Shown one piece after another: positions 9,040 through 16,692 of a stretch of 64,000 bases of DNA (the first letter of the stretch is position 1; each line of letters starts with the position of its first letter). The translations under genes and the position numbers were made by a program. The DNA lies in NCBI RefSeq assembly GCF_033060595.1, contig NZ_CP133038.1, forward strand, positions 682,001 to 746,000. The letters are read 5' to 3'. Source of the stretch: Pyramidobacter sp. YE332. GTDB taxonomy: Bacteria; Synergistota; Synergistia; Synergistales; Dethiosulfovibrionaceae. Under the pieces are notes generated by a model, which was given only the letters and a program-made list of their open reading frames with translations, was not told where the DNA came from and did no database searches.

Positions 9040-10356
9040 ATGTCTGAAAACAATTCTGCGAACAAAGGCCGCGGCAATTTCCTCACCGGACTGATCCTCG
9101 CGGCCGCACTCGGCGCCGGGATCTTCACCGTCGGCAAGGAATTCCGCCATCAGTTCAACGTCGAGCCCATTTACAGAGGCCCCGGCGTCACCAGCGTGAA
9201 GATGCTGAGCGATTACAATCCTTTCCTGAAAGGGACCAACGGCGACTCCAAGGTCTACGTCCTCGACAGCGGCAAGCCCGGCGGAAATTTCATCATCATG
9301 GGCGGCACGCATCCCACCGAGCCCGGCGGACTGCTGGCGGCCATTCTCTTCGTCGAGAACGCCGTGGTCACCGAGGGCAAGGTCATGGTGGTGCCTCACT
9401 CCAACAACTCCGGCTTCAGCACCTGCGAGCCCGGGCTCGGCCATGTGCCCTATTTCCACATCGCCACGCCCAGCGGCAAGGTCCGTTATTTCCGCTACGG
9501 CAACCGCGGTTCCAACCCCGTCGACCAGTTCCCCGACCCCGACATGTACCTGCATTATCCCTCGGGGCAGAATCTGGCCGCCGACGAGATCCGCAACCTT
9601 GACCGCGCCCATCCCGGCAATCCTCACGGTCTGCTGACCCAGCAGGTCGCCTACGCTTTCAACCGCATGTGCTGGGACGAGGGCGCCGACATGATCATCG
9701 ACCATCACGAAGCTCCGCCCGAAAAGCCTCTGGTCAACGCCATCTGCGTGCATCAGAAAGGCATCGACCTGACCTCGGAGATGGCGCTGATGCTCGAGGA
9801 ACAGAACATCAGGATGCGCGTCGAAATCTCGCCCATCCCGCTGCACGGATTTTCGCACCGCGAGCTTGGCGACTACACGCCCGCCATCGCTTTCCTTTCG
9901 GAGACGCCCAACCCCAGCCAGGGTTCCGCCCGCGGCGTCACCTATGAAGAGCTGATCATCAACGGCAAGGACGAAGTGTACCGCCATCTGCTCGAGGACA
10001 AGCTGCTGAAGGTCGACTACAAGAGCGAGGGCGTCACTCTGAACGAGCGCACCGGCCGCAACGTGGCCACCGATCTGTCTCTGGCGGAGATCTACTCCGA
10101 CCTGGGCGAAGACGCCCGCAACGAGTACGGCGGTTATCCCAAGGATCTCGGCGAACTGAAGCCCGGTGCGGCGCTGAAGATCGACGACGCCGAGGCGCAG
10201 CGGATGCTGGCGAAAGGCCCCGAAGGCGAGCGCAAGATCGTGATCACCAACATGCCTTCCTATGACGATATCATGCAGAACGGCATCGGCCGCTATCTGC
10301 GCGACGCCGACGCCACGGCCGAAGAAATCGAAGCCGCCAAGAAGGCTGCCGACTAG
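9040..10356 (+). CDS. Membrane-anchored succinylglutamate desuccinylase/aspartoacylase family hydrolase
   Basis: A 438-residue protein. One N-terminal transmembrane helix (about residues 13-30) is followed by a zinc-hydrolase domain of the AstE/AspA (M14-like) type. GGTHPTEPGG near residue 88 gives the HxxE zinc pair, and IIDHHEAPPEKP near residue 213 should supply the third ligand region. AstE/AspA enzymes cleave N-acyl bonds of acidic amino acids, for example N-succinylglutamate or N-acetylaspartate. It is the last gene of a run with the permease and the small membrane protein and is followed by a terminator. Orientation of the catalytic domain is probably extracytoplasmic. It may liberate the acid taken up by the permease; that is inferred. 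Confidence 0.78.
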   Translation: MSENNSANKGRGNFLTGLILAAALGAGIFTVGKEFRHQFNVEPIYRGPGVTSVKMLSDYNPFLKGTNGDSKVYVLDSGKPGGNFIIMGGTHPTEPGGLLAAILFVENAVVTEGKVMVVPHSNNSGFSTCEPGLGHVPYFHIATPSGKVRYFRYGNRGSNPVDQFPDPDMYLHYPSGQNLAADEIRNLDRAHPGNPHGLLTQQVAYAFNRMCWDEGADMIIDHHEAPPEKPLVNAICVHQKGIDLTSEMALMLEEQNIRMRVEISPIPLHGFSHRELGDYTPAIAFLSETPNPSQGSARGVTYEELIINGKDEVYRHLLEDKLLKVDYKSEGVTLNERTGRNVATDLSLAEIYSDLGEDARNEYGGYPKDLGELKPGAALKIDDAEAQRMLAKGPEGERKIVITNMPSYDDIMQNGIGRYLRDADATAEEIEAAKKAAD

Positions 10357-10380
10357 ACGACGTTCGTCCTGAGAGAATCG

Positions 10381-10415
10381 AAGTCCCGGATCTGCGTCAG
10401 GTTCGGGACTTTTTG
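10381..10415 (+). terminator. Rho-independent terminator of the AstE-like operon
   Basis: AAGTCCCG (10381-10388) pairs with CGGGACTT (10404-10411), followed by TTTTT. Confidence 0.85.
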
Positions 10416-10463
10416 CAAGGCCGCGAATATGGGGAGGCGTTATGCCTTCCGAATGATATTATT

Positions 10464-10600
10464 TTCTCAATTAAAAAGCCGAACATAAGGGTGCTGCGGG
10501 GAAAATTCACAAAGCGAGCTGCGCAGCAGTCGAGGTAGTTCTGAGTGACTGAACTCCCTCGCAGCGCCCAGAAAACTATGTTTATACTTTCTATCAAGAA
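10464..10600. repeat. Dispersed palindromic intergenic repeat, copy 1
   Basis: A 137 bp element bounded by imperfect inverted ends: TTCTCAATTAAAAAG at left, and CTTTCTATCAAGAA at right, which reads TTCTTGATAGAAAG in reverse. Inside, GGGTGCTGCGGGG and CCCTCGCAGCGCC are again inverted, so the whole folds into one long hairpin. A close relative lies at 26349-26493 and partial relatives at 23046-23074 and 50351-50425. No coding frame. The rest of the gap 10601-10769 shows nothing recognisable. Confidence 0.7.
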
Positions 10601-10769
10601 TAGTATGACATGGCGGAACTCCGTCATGCCGGAGGTGTCTTTTCAAAAAGCCGCGCCGCGTTCCCCTTTTGTCAGGGGAGCGCGGCGCGATCTTTTGCCG
10701 TTCTGCGTGAAACGGTCTGCGGCGAAATCTGCCGTTGACGGCGTTTTTCGAGTTTTGGCGAATCGCTCT

Positions 10770-11303
10770 TTACAGCGCCGTTCCCGTTTTGGGGACGAAG
10801 AAGCGGCTCAGGTCGACGCCTTCGAGGCGCAGCAGGGTCTGTTTTCTGGCGAGGCCTCCGGCGTAGCCGGTCAGGCTGCCGCCGGCGCCGACGACGCGGT
10901 GACAGGGCACGATGACGGAGATGGGATTGTGAGCGACCGCGCCGCCGACGGCCCGCGCCGACATATGGCTGAGTCCCCGTTCCGAAGCGATCCGGCGGGT
11001 GATGTCGCCGTAAGTCCTGACGGTTCCGTAGGGGATGGCCACGAGCGCGTCCCACACGGCCAGTTGGAATTCGCTGCCGTGCAGGCTCAGCGGCGGAACG
11101 GGGCCGGGGTTCTGGCCCGCGAAATACGTGTCCAGCCACGCCGCCGTTTCGGCGAACACGGGCAGGTCGCCCTCGGCGTGCTGTCCCGCCAGCGTACGGG
11201 CGAAATGTTTCTGCCCCTCGAACCACAGCCCCGTCAGCGCCGCGCCGTCGGCGGCCATGAGCATTCTGCCGAGCGGCGAATCGTAATATTTTGTGTACGT
11301 CAT
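10770..11303 (-). CDS. ogt: Methylated-DNA--[protein]-cysteine S-methyltransferase
   Basis: A 177-residue DNA repair protein that transfers the alkyl group of O6-alkylguanine to its own cysteine in a suicide reaction. The active-site motif IVPCHRVVG is present with acceptor Cys134. FQLAVWDALVAIPYGTVRTYGD (about residues 79-100) is the DNA-binding helix-turn-helix region, with AVGGAVAHNP preceding the active site. ATG at 11303 lies behind GAGGAGG with good spacing. It stands alone on this strand, so it is probably monocistronic. Confidence 0.93.
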   Translation of the reverse strand: MTYTKYYDSPLGRMLMAADGAALTGLWFEGQKHFARTLAGQHAEGDLPVFAETAAWLDTYFAGQNPGPVPPLSLHGSEFQLAVWDALVAIPYGTVRTYGDITRRIASERGLSHMSARAVGGAVAHNPISVIVPCHRVVGAGGSLTGYAGGLARKQTLLRLEGVDLSRFFVPKTGTAL

Positions 11304-11462
11304 TGTCCGGGCCTCCTCTCGCTTGAAGCGTAGCGCGCGAATCTTTTCGCGATTATTATACCGCCGAACGCGCGCGAAAAACATTGTCTTCGGCGGCGGA
11401 GCGGGAAATATCGCCCGCTTCCCGAGAAAAATTTGCCGGCGGCTTCAGCATGGGGATTTTCG

Positions 11463-11517
11463 TTGACACGCGGCGGCGGGAAATGCTATGATGACGCTGA
11501 TGTTAGATTTATCTAAC
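11463..11517 (+). promoter_or_regulatory. Promoter with adjacent operator-like palindrome upstream of the lipoprotein gene
   Basis: TTGACA (11463-11468), 17-base spacer, CTATGA (11486-11491). Just downstream, GTTAGAT-TT-ATCTAAC (11502-11517) is a perfect inverted repeat at or just after the expected transcription start, an ideal repressor position. Related but looser TAGTT...AACTA pairs occur at 15396-15412 and 21351-21371. Confidence 0.7.
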
Positions 11518-11541
11518 TACAATATCCAAGGAGGCTGAGCT

Positions 11542-12819
11542 ATGTTGAAAAAAGGACTGACAGCGGCAATCGCCGCGCTGGCATTGGCGGCGTGCGGAGC
11601 GGGGAGCGCCGAGAGCGCGCCGGTTTTCGTGCTGATGAACGTTCCCTACGACGATTTTTACAGGGCGGAACTGACGAAGAACCCCGTGCCGGTGGATGCG
11701 GTCACCTCGGCGACCGTCGCCAAGGCGAGGAACGCGAAGCTGGTCGGAGGCACCTACCACACCGGCGACGACAAAGCGCTGGTCATCGAAGGCGTGACGT
11801 TCCCCGTCAAGACTGACGAGGCGGCGCTGAAGGGATTTGCTTGCGCCGCTTCGGCCGACGAATTGTTCGCCCTCGGCAGCTACGCCTGGACCGAACTGGC
11901 GCAGGTTCCCGCGTTCTTCAAGGAAATGAGCGTTGCCGGCGGCGCGCCCGCCTTCGGCAAGGTGCAGGGGCTGCCGGAAGTGGCCGTCGCGGACGTGAAG
12001 GGCAGCGTCAGGACCATGACCCGGCGCGGCGACTACCAGATGAAGCTGGACGGCTTCGACACCGACCCCGAGAAGGAAACGCTGTACGGCGTGATCGTCC
12101 GCACGGCGCAGAGCGACTACGGCATGCGCCGCCTGGAGAACATCTGGCGCGGCGGCCGCGAGCTGGGCTGGAACGTGGGCCACACCAAATTCATCAAGGA
12201 CGTCAATCCCACCTTCCCCGCGCACTACAAGACCCTGACCGGCACGACGATCACCGGCCTGACCTACATCACCGACAAGGCCGTCTACAATGTGGACGCG
12301 CAGGTTTATCTGCCCGTCCTCACCGGCTGCCGTCTGAAGGCGGAGAACGCCGCGCTCGCGGCCGGCGGCACGGCGTTTGCGATCGAAGGCGAGCTGCCCA
12401 GGGACTACGTTCCCGTGTACGACGCCGGCGCGCTTGACGGCGGCGCGGCCGCAGACGGCCGCATCGTTTGGTCCGCGCAGAACAAGCCCGGCGAATACGA
12501 GATGAAAATCACGGACGAAAAGGGCGTGTACGAGACGCTGACCGCGATTTTCGTGCTCTCGACCGACGCGCTGCCCGCCGCTTGGGACGCGGAAGGCGGA
12601 CGCCTCGTCCCCGTCGGCGGAGAAGACGATTTCAAGAACTATCTGCGCTGCGTCCGCGAGCTGACGATCGACGGCACAGCGGTCAATCCGAAGAAAGCGA
12701 AGGTCATCGACGGCGAAGGCCGCCTCGACCTTTCCGCGCCGCTCTTCAAGGAGCGCAGCGCCGTGACCGTCCGCGCCGCCGGTTATCCCGACCTGAGCTT
12801 CGAAGCCGCGCGCCGCTAG
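11542..12819 (+). CDS. Putative exported lipoprotein of unknown function
   Basis: A 425-residue protein with a lipoprotein signal (LALAAC, lipidated Cys18). I do not recognise a characterised family. The mature protein has an N-terminal region PVFVLMNVPYDDFYRAE followed by VDAVTSATVAKARN (residues 51-64), which resembles the D-x-x-[ST]-x-A-T flavinylation motif used by ApbE, although no FMN-binding domain is evident. The middle carries VYNVDAQVYLPVLTG, and the C-terminal third looks like beta-rich, Ig-like repeats. AAGGAGG precedes the ATG. The gene has its own promoter, operator-like palindrome and terminator, so it is probably a tightly regulated single gene. Metal or haem acquisition would fit a repressor-type operator, but nothing in the sequence proves it. 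Confidence 0.6.
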   Translation: MLKKGLTAAIAALALAACGAGSAESAPVFVLMNVPYDDFYRAELTKNPVPVDAVTSATVAKARNAKLVGGTYHTGDDKALVIEGVTFPVKTDEAALKGFACAASADELFALGSYAWTELAQVPAFFKEMSVAGGAPAFGKVQGLPEVAVADVKGSVRTMTRRGDYQMKLDGFDTDPEKETLYGVIVRTAQSDYGMRRLENIWRGGRELGWNVGHTKFIKDVNPTFPAHYKTLTGTTITGLTYITDKAVYNVDAQVYLPVLTGCRLKAENAALAAGGTAFAIEGELPRDYVPVYDAGALDGGAAADGRIVWSAQNKPGEYEMKITDEKGVYETLTAIFVLSTDALPAAWDAEGGRLVPVGGEDDFKNYLRCVRELTIDGTAVNPKKAKVIDGEGRLDLSAPLFKERSAVTVRAAGYPDLSFEAARR

Positions 12820-12849
12820 CCGACTGTCCGCGCCCGGCGCGGCATGAAA

Positions 12850-12894
12850 AAGCCTCCGGAAGTTCCGCAGGAACGCGGGATTTTCCGGAGGCTT
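12850..12894 (+). terminator. Terminator hairpin after the lipoprotein gene
   Basis: AAGCCTCCGGAA (12850-12861) pairs perfectly with TTCCGGAGGCTT (12883-12894). The following T run is weak. Confidence 0.7.
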
Positions 12895-13105
12895 CTTGAA
12901 TTAATTTATCATGAGCTGTTTATCGATGCGTGGGGATGGGAACGAAGGCCAGCACGGAGGCACAGAAAAAAAACGGAAAAACACGATACGCGCGATCGGT
13001 GAACCGGGCTGGCCGATCCCGCTTTTATCAGCGTGATGACGCGGCGTTTGCCGCGTCTCTCCGTGGCCTGGCGTCTCCGCGGCATTTTTTGTCCCGCCGC
13101 CGTTC
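12895..13105. other. Intergenic region with a hairpin and degenerate CACGGAGACAC-type repeats
   Basis: No gene. GACGCGGC-GTTT-GCCGCGTC (13038-13057) forms a hairpin downstream of the ZIP gene. Around it are CACGGAGGCAC (12953-12963) and CTCCGTGG, degenerate forms of a short sequence seen again near 17434, 17575 and 21260. Confidence 0.5.
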
Positions 13106-13894
13106 TCACCCCAGCATCACGTCCAGCGCCATCATGACGCTGAATCCCAGAGCGAACGAGAGCGTGCCGCAGTCGGAGTGGGGGCCCTGCGACATCTCCG
13201 GGATCAGTTCTTCGACGACGACATAGAGCATGGCGCCGGCGGCGAAACTGAGCAGATAGGGCATGGCCGGTACGACAAGGCCGATGGCCAGCAGCGTGCC
13301 GGCCGCGCCCAGCGGCTCGACGGCGCCGGAGAGCACGCCGCCCGTGAACGCTTTCCATTTGTTCTGCCCTTCGGCGTGGAGCGGCATGGAGATGATCGCG
13401 CCTTCCGGAAAGTTCTGGATGGCGATGCCGACAGCCAGCGCCAGCGCGCTCATCGGCGTGATGTTCGCCGTGCCCGACAACAGGCCGGCGTAGACCACGC
13501 CGACGGCCATGCCCTCGGGCACGTTGTGGATCGTCACCGCCAGAACCATCATCGTCGTGCGTGCCAGACGGCTGCGCGGCCCCTCCGCCTCCTCACTGAA
13601 CTGGTGCAGGTGCGGAATGGCGTGGTCGAGCAGCAGCAGAAACAGGATCCCCAGCCAGAAGCCGGCGACCGACGGCACGACGGCGCCCCGGCCGTAGTCC
13701 GCCGCCAGATCGATGGCCGGGATCAGCAGGCTCCACACGGAAGCGGCCACCATCACGCCGGCAGCGAAGCCGGTAAGGCTCTTCTGCACGTTTTCCCTCA
13801 GGTTGCCCTTCATGAAGAAGACGCAGGCCGCGCCCAGGCTCGTGCCCAGAAACGGGATCAAAAGCCCCGCGGTCACGTGAACAGCGTTTGTCAC
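13106..13894 (-). CDS. ZIP family metal transporter
   Basis: A 262-residue inner-membrane protein of the ZIP (GufA/ZupT-like) family, with about eight helices. Helices IV and V carry the metal-site signatures HNVPEG and QNFPEG (near residues 123 and 159). A short histidine-containing loop, LDHAIPHLHQF, lies between helices III and IV. ZIP proteins import zinc or other divalent metals into the cytoplasm. It is 16 bp upstream of a methyltransferase gene on the same strand, so the two may be co-transcribed, although they have no obvious functional link. Confidence 0.88.
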   Translation of the reverse strand: MTNAVHVTAGLLIPFLGTSLGAACVFFMKGNLRENVQKSLTGFAAGVMVAASVWSLLIPAIDLAADYGRGAVVPSVAGFWLGILFLLLLDHAIPHLHQFSEEAEGPRSRLARTTMMVLAVTIHNVPEGMAVGVVYAGLLSGTANITPMSALALAVGIAIQNFPEGAIISMPLHAEGQNKWKAFTGGVLSGAVEPLGAAGTLLAIGLVVPAMPYLLSFAAGAMLYVVVEELIPEMSQGPHSDCGTLSFALGFSVMMALDVMLG

Positions 13895-13910
13895 GATGAT
13901 TTCACTCCCG

Positions 13911-14702
13911 TCATTTTCTTCCCGTCAGCAGCGCCGAGCCCGTGAGCATCAGACGTCGGGCCTCCGCCGGGCTCATGAACATGCCTGTGGTCGTGTCGAG
14001 CAGCTGAACTTCTTCATACCCCCGCCGCTTCAGTTCGCGGACGAACTCCCGCATGTCGCCGTAGCGCGACGGCGTCATCAGGTCGTGGATGGCGAAGACG
14101 CCGCCCTTCTTCAGCACGCGCAGCGTTTCCAGAAGCAGTTCCCGTTTGTCGGCGCCGCGCACGTTGTGATACACGTAGTTGCTGGTCACGGCGTCGAAAC
14201 TTTCGTCGGGAAAGTCCAGCTTCAGCGCGTCGCCGCGGGCGAAGCCGACGTTGCTCGTGCCCTCGGCCGCCGCGTTGCGCTCGCAAAGCGGCTTGTTGTA
14301 CGAGGCGTACTCGCGTCCCCAGCGGTCGATGCCCAGCATGGAACCCTGCGGATTGCGCTTGGCGCAGGCGATCGTCAGCGCGCCGCTGCCGCAGCCCACG
14401 TCCAGTCCGCGGCCTCCCGGCGGCAGTTCGACGTACCGCGCCGTGCCCTCCACGATCTGGCGCGCCAGCTGCCGTTTGCCATTATAGGAAAAGGCGCGGT
14501 ACATGACGATGAACTGCGCCGCGAGAAGGCCGCAGAGCGCGCAGATCGTCCCGGCGGCGACGGTCCAAGCGATCCGGGCCGTCCGTCCTACGCCCCAGCC
14601 GGCGGCTCCGAAGGCGGCGAAACACAGCCCGCCCGTCGCCGACGCGGCCAGCAGCGCCGCGATCAGCCCCTTCGGCACCCAATTTTTGTAATCGGCTTTC
14701 AT
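13911..14702 (-). CDS. Class I SAM-dependent methyltransferase with N-terminal membrane helices
   Basis: About 263 residues. Two hydrophobic segments near residues 12-30 and 38-62 precede a Rossmann methyltransferase domain with motif I LDVGCGSGALTIACA, an acidic motif II after LGIDRWG, and FDAVTSNYVYHNV as the post-II motif. The ATG at 14702 gives this membrane-anchored form; the frame extends upstream but that part is not protein-like. The substrate is unknown. It lies 23 bp from a second methyltransferase on the same strand. Tandem class I methyltransferases of this kind often act on small molecules or quinone-like compounds, but nothing here settles that. Confidence 0.78.
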   Translation of the reverse strand: MKADYKNWVPKGLIAALLAASATGGLCFAAFGAAGWGVGRTARIAWTVAAGTICALCGLLAAQFIVMYRAFSYNGKRQLARQIVEGTARYVELPPGGRGLDVGCGSGALTIACAKRNPQGSMLGIDRWGREYASYNKPLCERNAAAEGTSNVGFARGDALKLDFPDESFDAVTSNYVYHNVRGADKRELLLETLRVLKKGGVFAIHDLMTPSRYGDMREFVRELKRRGYEEVQLLDTTTGMFMSPAEARRLMLTGSALLTGRK

Positions 14703-14725
14703 GATACAAATGCGCCCCCTTCCTG

Positions 14726-15286
14726 TCAATCCGCTTTCGGCTTGCGGCCGACGACGGTATAGATCAGCCCGCGCAGCCGTTCGTTTCTGATCACCGCGAA
14801 GCCGTGACGCTCCATGCGCGCCGCGGCGGCGTGCCGGTTTTCGCTGCGGCAGTCGCCGCTTCGCAGCAGCGGGAAAATGATGCGGTTGTCGAGCCACGCC
14901 CCCAGTCCGCCGACGCCCGTGTCGGAGAGCAGATACAGCCCTCCCGGCCTCAAAACGCGATAAACTTCCCGCACGGCCTCGTCGGCGTAGGGATAATGGT
15001 GAAAGCTCTGGATGCACGTGACGACGTCGAAAACGCCGTCCTTCCAGGGCAGTTTGTCGGCGCTTCCCAAAACGAATTCCGCGCCGGGGATCTTTTTCCC
15101 GCGCGCGACGTCGATCATCCCTTCCGAGATGTCAAGCCCCTTGTAAACGGCGCGCCGCTGCCGGGCCAGTCCGTCGAGAAGAAAGCCCGTGCCGCAGCCG
15201 ACGTCGAGCAGCGATTCGTATCGTATCTCCCGGAGATACGCCAGCGCGTCGGCGCCGCTGACCCTGGCCGGGCCGGAATAGTACAT
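14726..15286 (-). CDS. Class I SAM-dependent methyltransferase, 5' end unclear
   Basis: The frame from the first ATG (15286) encodes 186 residues with motif I LLDVGCGTGFLLDGLA, GLDISEGMI, and FDVVTCIQSFHHYP, a UbiE/COQ5-like methyltransferase. The reading frame continues upstream with family-like sequence (NYEELSRRHFNRQAAVYDEN) to a stop at 15395-15397, but no ATG, GTG or TTG occurs in that extension, and the ATG at 15286 lacks a ribosome-binding site. The true start codon may therefore have been lost. An IS30 transposase remnant lies immediately upstream, so insertion-sequence damage to the 5' end is the likely reason. Confidence 0.7.
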   Translation of the reverse strand: MYYSGPARVSGADALAYLREIRYESLLDVGCGTGFLLDGLARQRRAVYKGLDISEGMIDVARGKKIPGAEFVLGSADKLPWKDGVFDVVTCIQSFHHYPYADEAVREVYRVLRPGGLYLLSDTGVGGLGAWLDNRIIFPLLRSGDCRSENRHAAAARMERHGFAVIRNERLRGLIYTVVGRKPKAD

Positions 15287-15439
15287 GCCGGTGTTTTCGT
15301 CGTAGACGGCGGCCTGTCTGTTGAAATGACGGCGGGAAAGTTCTTCGTAATTTTTCGTGCCGATCGCCTCCCATTCGTCTTTTTCGAATTTGAATTAGTT
15401 GCAGCTAACTATAAATATATCACGCGCCGGTGCGAATAT

Positions 15440-15876
15440 TCAAGCTAAGAGCAACGAAGTCGAGTGGAAAATCTCATCAGGAGGTTTCCAGCCAAGACAT
15501 TTACGAGGTCGCGTGTTGAAGCGGCTGACATACATTTGGATAATTTCGTCGGGGATATCCGTGACGTCCTTCCTCTTGAGAAGTATTCCCTCAAAAGCCC
15601 GTTGGCGTTCTCGTTCGTTCCCCTCTGCCATGGTTGATGCGGCTCGGGATAATAGAATTCGATTCCCCCAAGACCGGTGTTGATCTGTTCGCAGTTGGAG
15701 AACTCGCAGCCACGGTCGGGCGTGATGTTCTTATGCGGCAGATCTTTCAGCAGGTCGATGATGGTCCTGTCGACGCAGTCGTCGGCGGTCTTGCTTTCCG
15801 CTTCGCGGCGCAGGAGAAGGCGGCTCTTTCGGTCGACCAGAGTGACACGACAGGCTTTTCTTCTTGTGCCGCACAC
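15440..15876 (-). mobile_element. IS30-family transposase remnant (truncated, frameshifted)
   Basis: The minus strand encodes the C-terminal half of an IS30-type DDE transposase: VTLVDRKSRLLL, DLLKDLPHKNITPDRGCEF and PHQPWQRGTNENANGLLREY, containing the catalytic Asp and the NxNGLLR block. The family C-terminus (DIPDEIIQMYVSRFNTRPRK, ending at 15440) lies in another frame, so a frameshift occurs around 15560-15590. The N-terminal DNA-binding half is missing. It is a dead fragment between a methyltransferase that lost its start and the tpx terminator. Confidence 0.85.
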
Positions 15877-15895
15877 GAAAAATGCCGCGAAAATA

Positions 15896-15932
15896 CCCCT
15901 CGAAGGCCGGAAACGTTCCGGCTTTCGAGGGG
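15896..15932 (-). terminator. Terminator of tpx
   Basis: CCCCTCGAA-GGCCGGAA and TTCCGGC-TTTCGAGGGG form a strong near-perfect stem about 30 bp past the tpx stop codon. Confidence 0.75.
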
Positions 15933-15964
15933 CGTTTTTGTGGAGCGGTATTCGTGTTTTGTCC

Positions 15965-16477
15965 TTACGCCAGCGCCTTGACGGCCTCCAGCAGCTTGTC
16001 GTAGTCGATGGAGTTGGTGGCCTCGGGCACCACTTCGATATAGCGGATCACGTCGTCGCGGTCGACCACGAACACGGCGCGGGCCAGCAGGCGCAGTTCC
16101 TTGAGCAGCACGCCGTAGGCCGTGCCGAACGACGCCTCGCGGTGGTCGGAGAGCGTCGCCACCTTGTCGAAGCCCTTGGCGGCGCAGTAGCGCTTCAACG
16201 CGAAGGGCAGATCCATGCTAACGTTGAGCACGTACACGTCGCCCAGCTCGGCCGTGTCCTCGTTGAACCACGTGGCCTGCAGATCGCAGACGGGCGTGTC
16301 CAGCGACGGCGTCACGGAGAGCACCTTGATCTTGCCCTCGTAATCCTTCAGCGATTTGGGCGCCATGGCCGTGTCGACCACGATGAAATCGGGCGCCTTG
16401 TCGCCGACTTTCAGCTCCGGTCCGACCAGCGTGAGCGGATTCCCCTTCATCGTGACGACGCCTTTTCTTTCCTGCAT
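15965..16477 (-). CDS. tpx: Thiol peroxidase
   Basis: A 170-residue atypical 2-Cys peroxiredoxin that reduces hydroperoxides with electrons from thioredoxin. TPSLDTPVCDLQ contains the peroxidatic Cys64 and LKRYCAAKG the resolving Cys98, spaced as in E. coli Tpx (61 and 95). ATG at 16477 lies seven bases after AAGGAGGT; longer in-frame upstream sequence is not protein-like. It is monocistronic with its own terminator. In an anaerobe it serves oxidative-stress defence; the trxA and trxB genes at 53.0 and 63.1 kb could supply the electrons. Confidence 0.95.
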   Translation of the reverse strand: MQERKGVVTMKGNPLTLVGPELKVGDKAPDFIVVDTAMAPKSLKDYEGKIKVLSVTPSLDTPVCDLQATWFNEDTAELGDVYVLNVSMDLPFALKRYCAAKGFDKVATLSDHREASFGTAYGVLLKELRLLARAVFVVDRDDVIRYIEVVPEATNSIDYDKLLEAVKALA

Positions 16478-16632
16478 GTGAATGACCTCCTTAAGATTAA
16501 CGGCCGCCGCATCGTTCTCCGGCAGCGGGTGAATTCCGAGCAAAAAACACTTCTTTGCTTCTACAAATATTTTGACACACAAAGCGAAAAATTGCAAGGA
16601 CCGCGGGAAGCCCAAAAAGCCGCCGCGGAAAA

Positions 16633-16661
16633 TTGACAGCGGCGGCGGGAGCGTTTACACT
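16633..16661 (+). promoter_or_regulatory. Sigma-70-type promoter
   Basis: TTGACA (16633-16638), 17 bp spacer, TACACT (16656-16661), 31 bp before the start codon of the following gene. Confidence 0.75.
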
Positions 16662-16692
16662 CTTGCAGGATCATTCATAAGGAGGAGTTTTC

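Noticed and set aside
7480-9987. An 835-codon open frame on the minus strand opposite the DctM permease and AstE-like gene
   Set aside because: Its His/Asp/Gln-rich translation is the typical antisense shadow of GC-rich coding sequence, and three plus-strand genes with ribosome-binding sites occupy the space.
12895-13105. A small RNA gene in the gap before the ZIP gene
   Set aside because: Only a hairpin and degenerate repeats are present; there is no promoter-terminator pair or known RNA motif.
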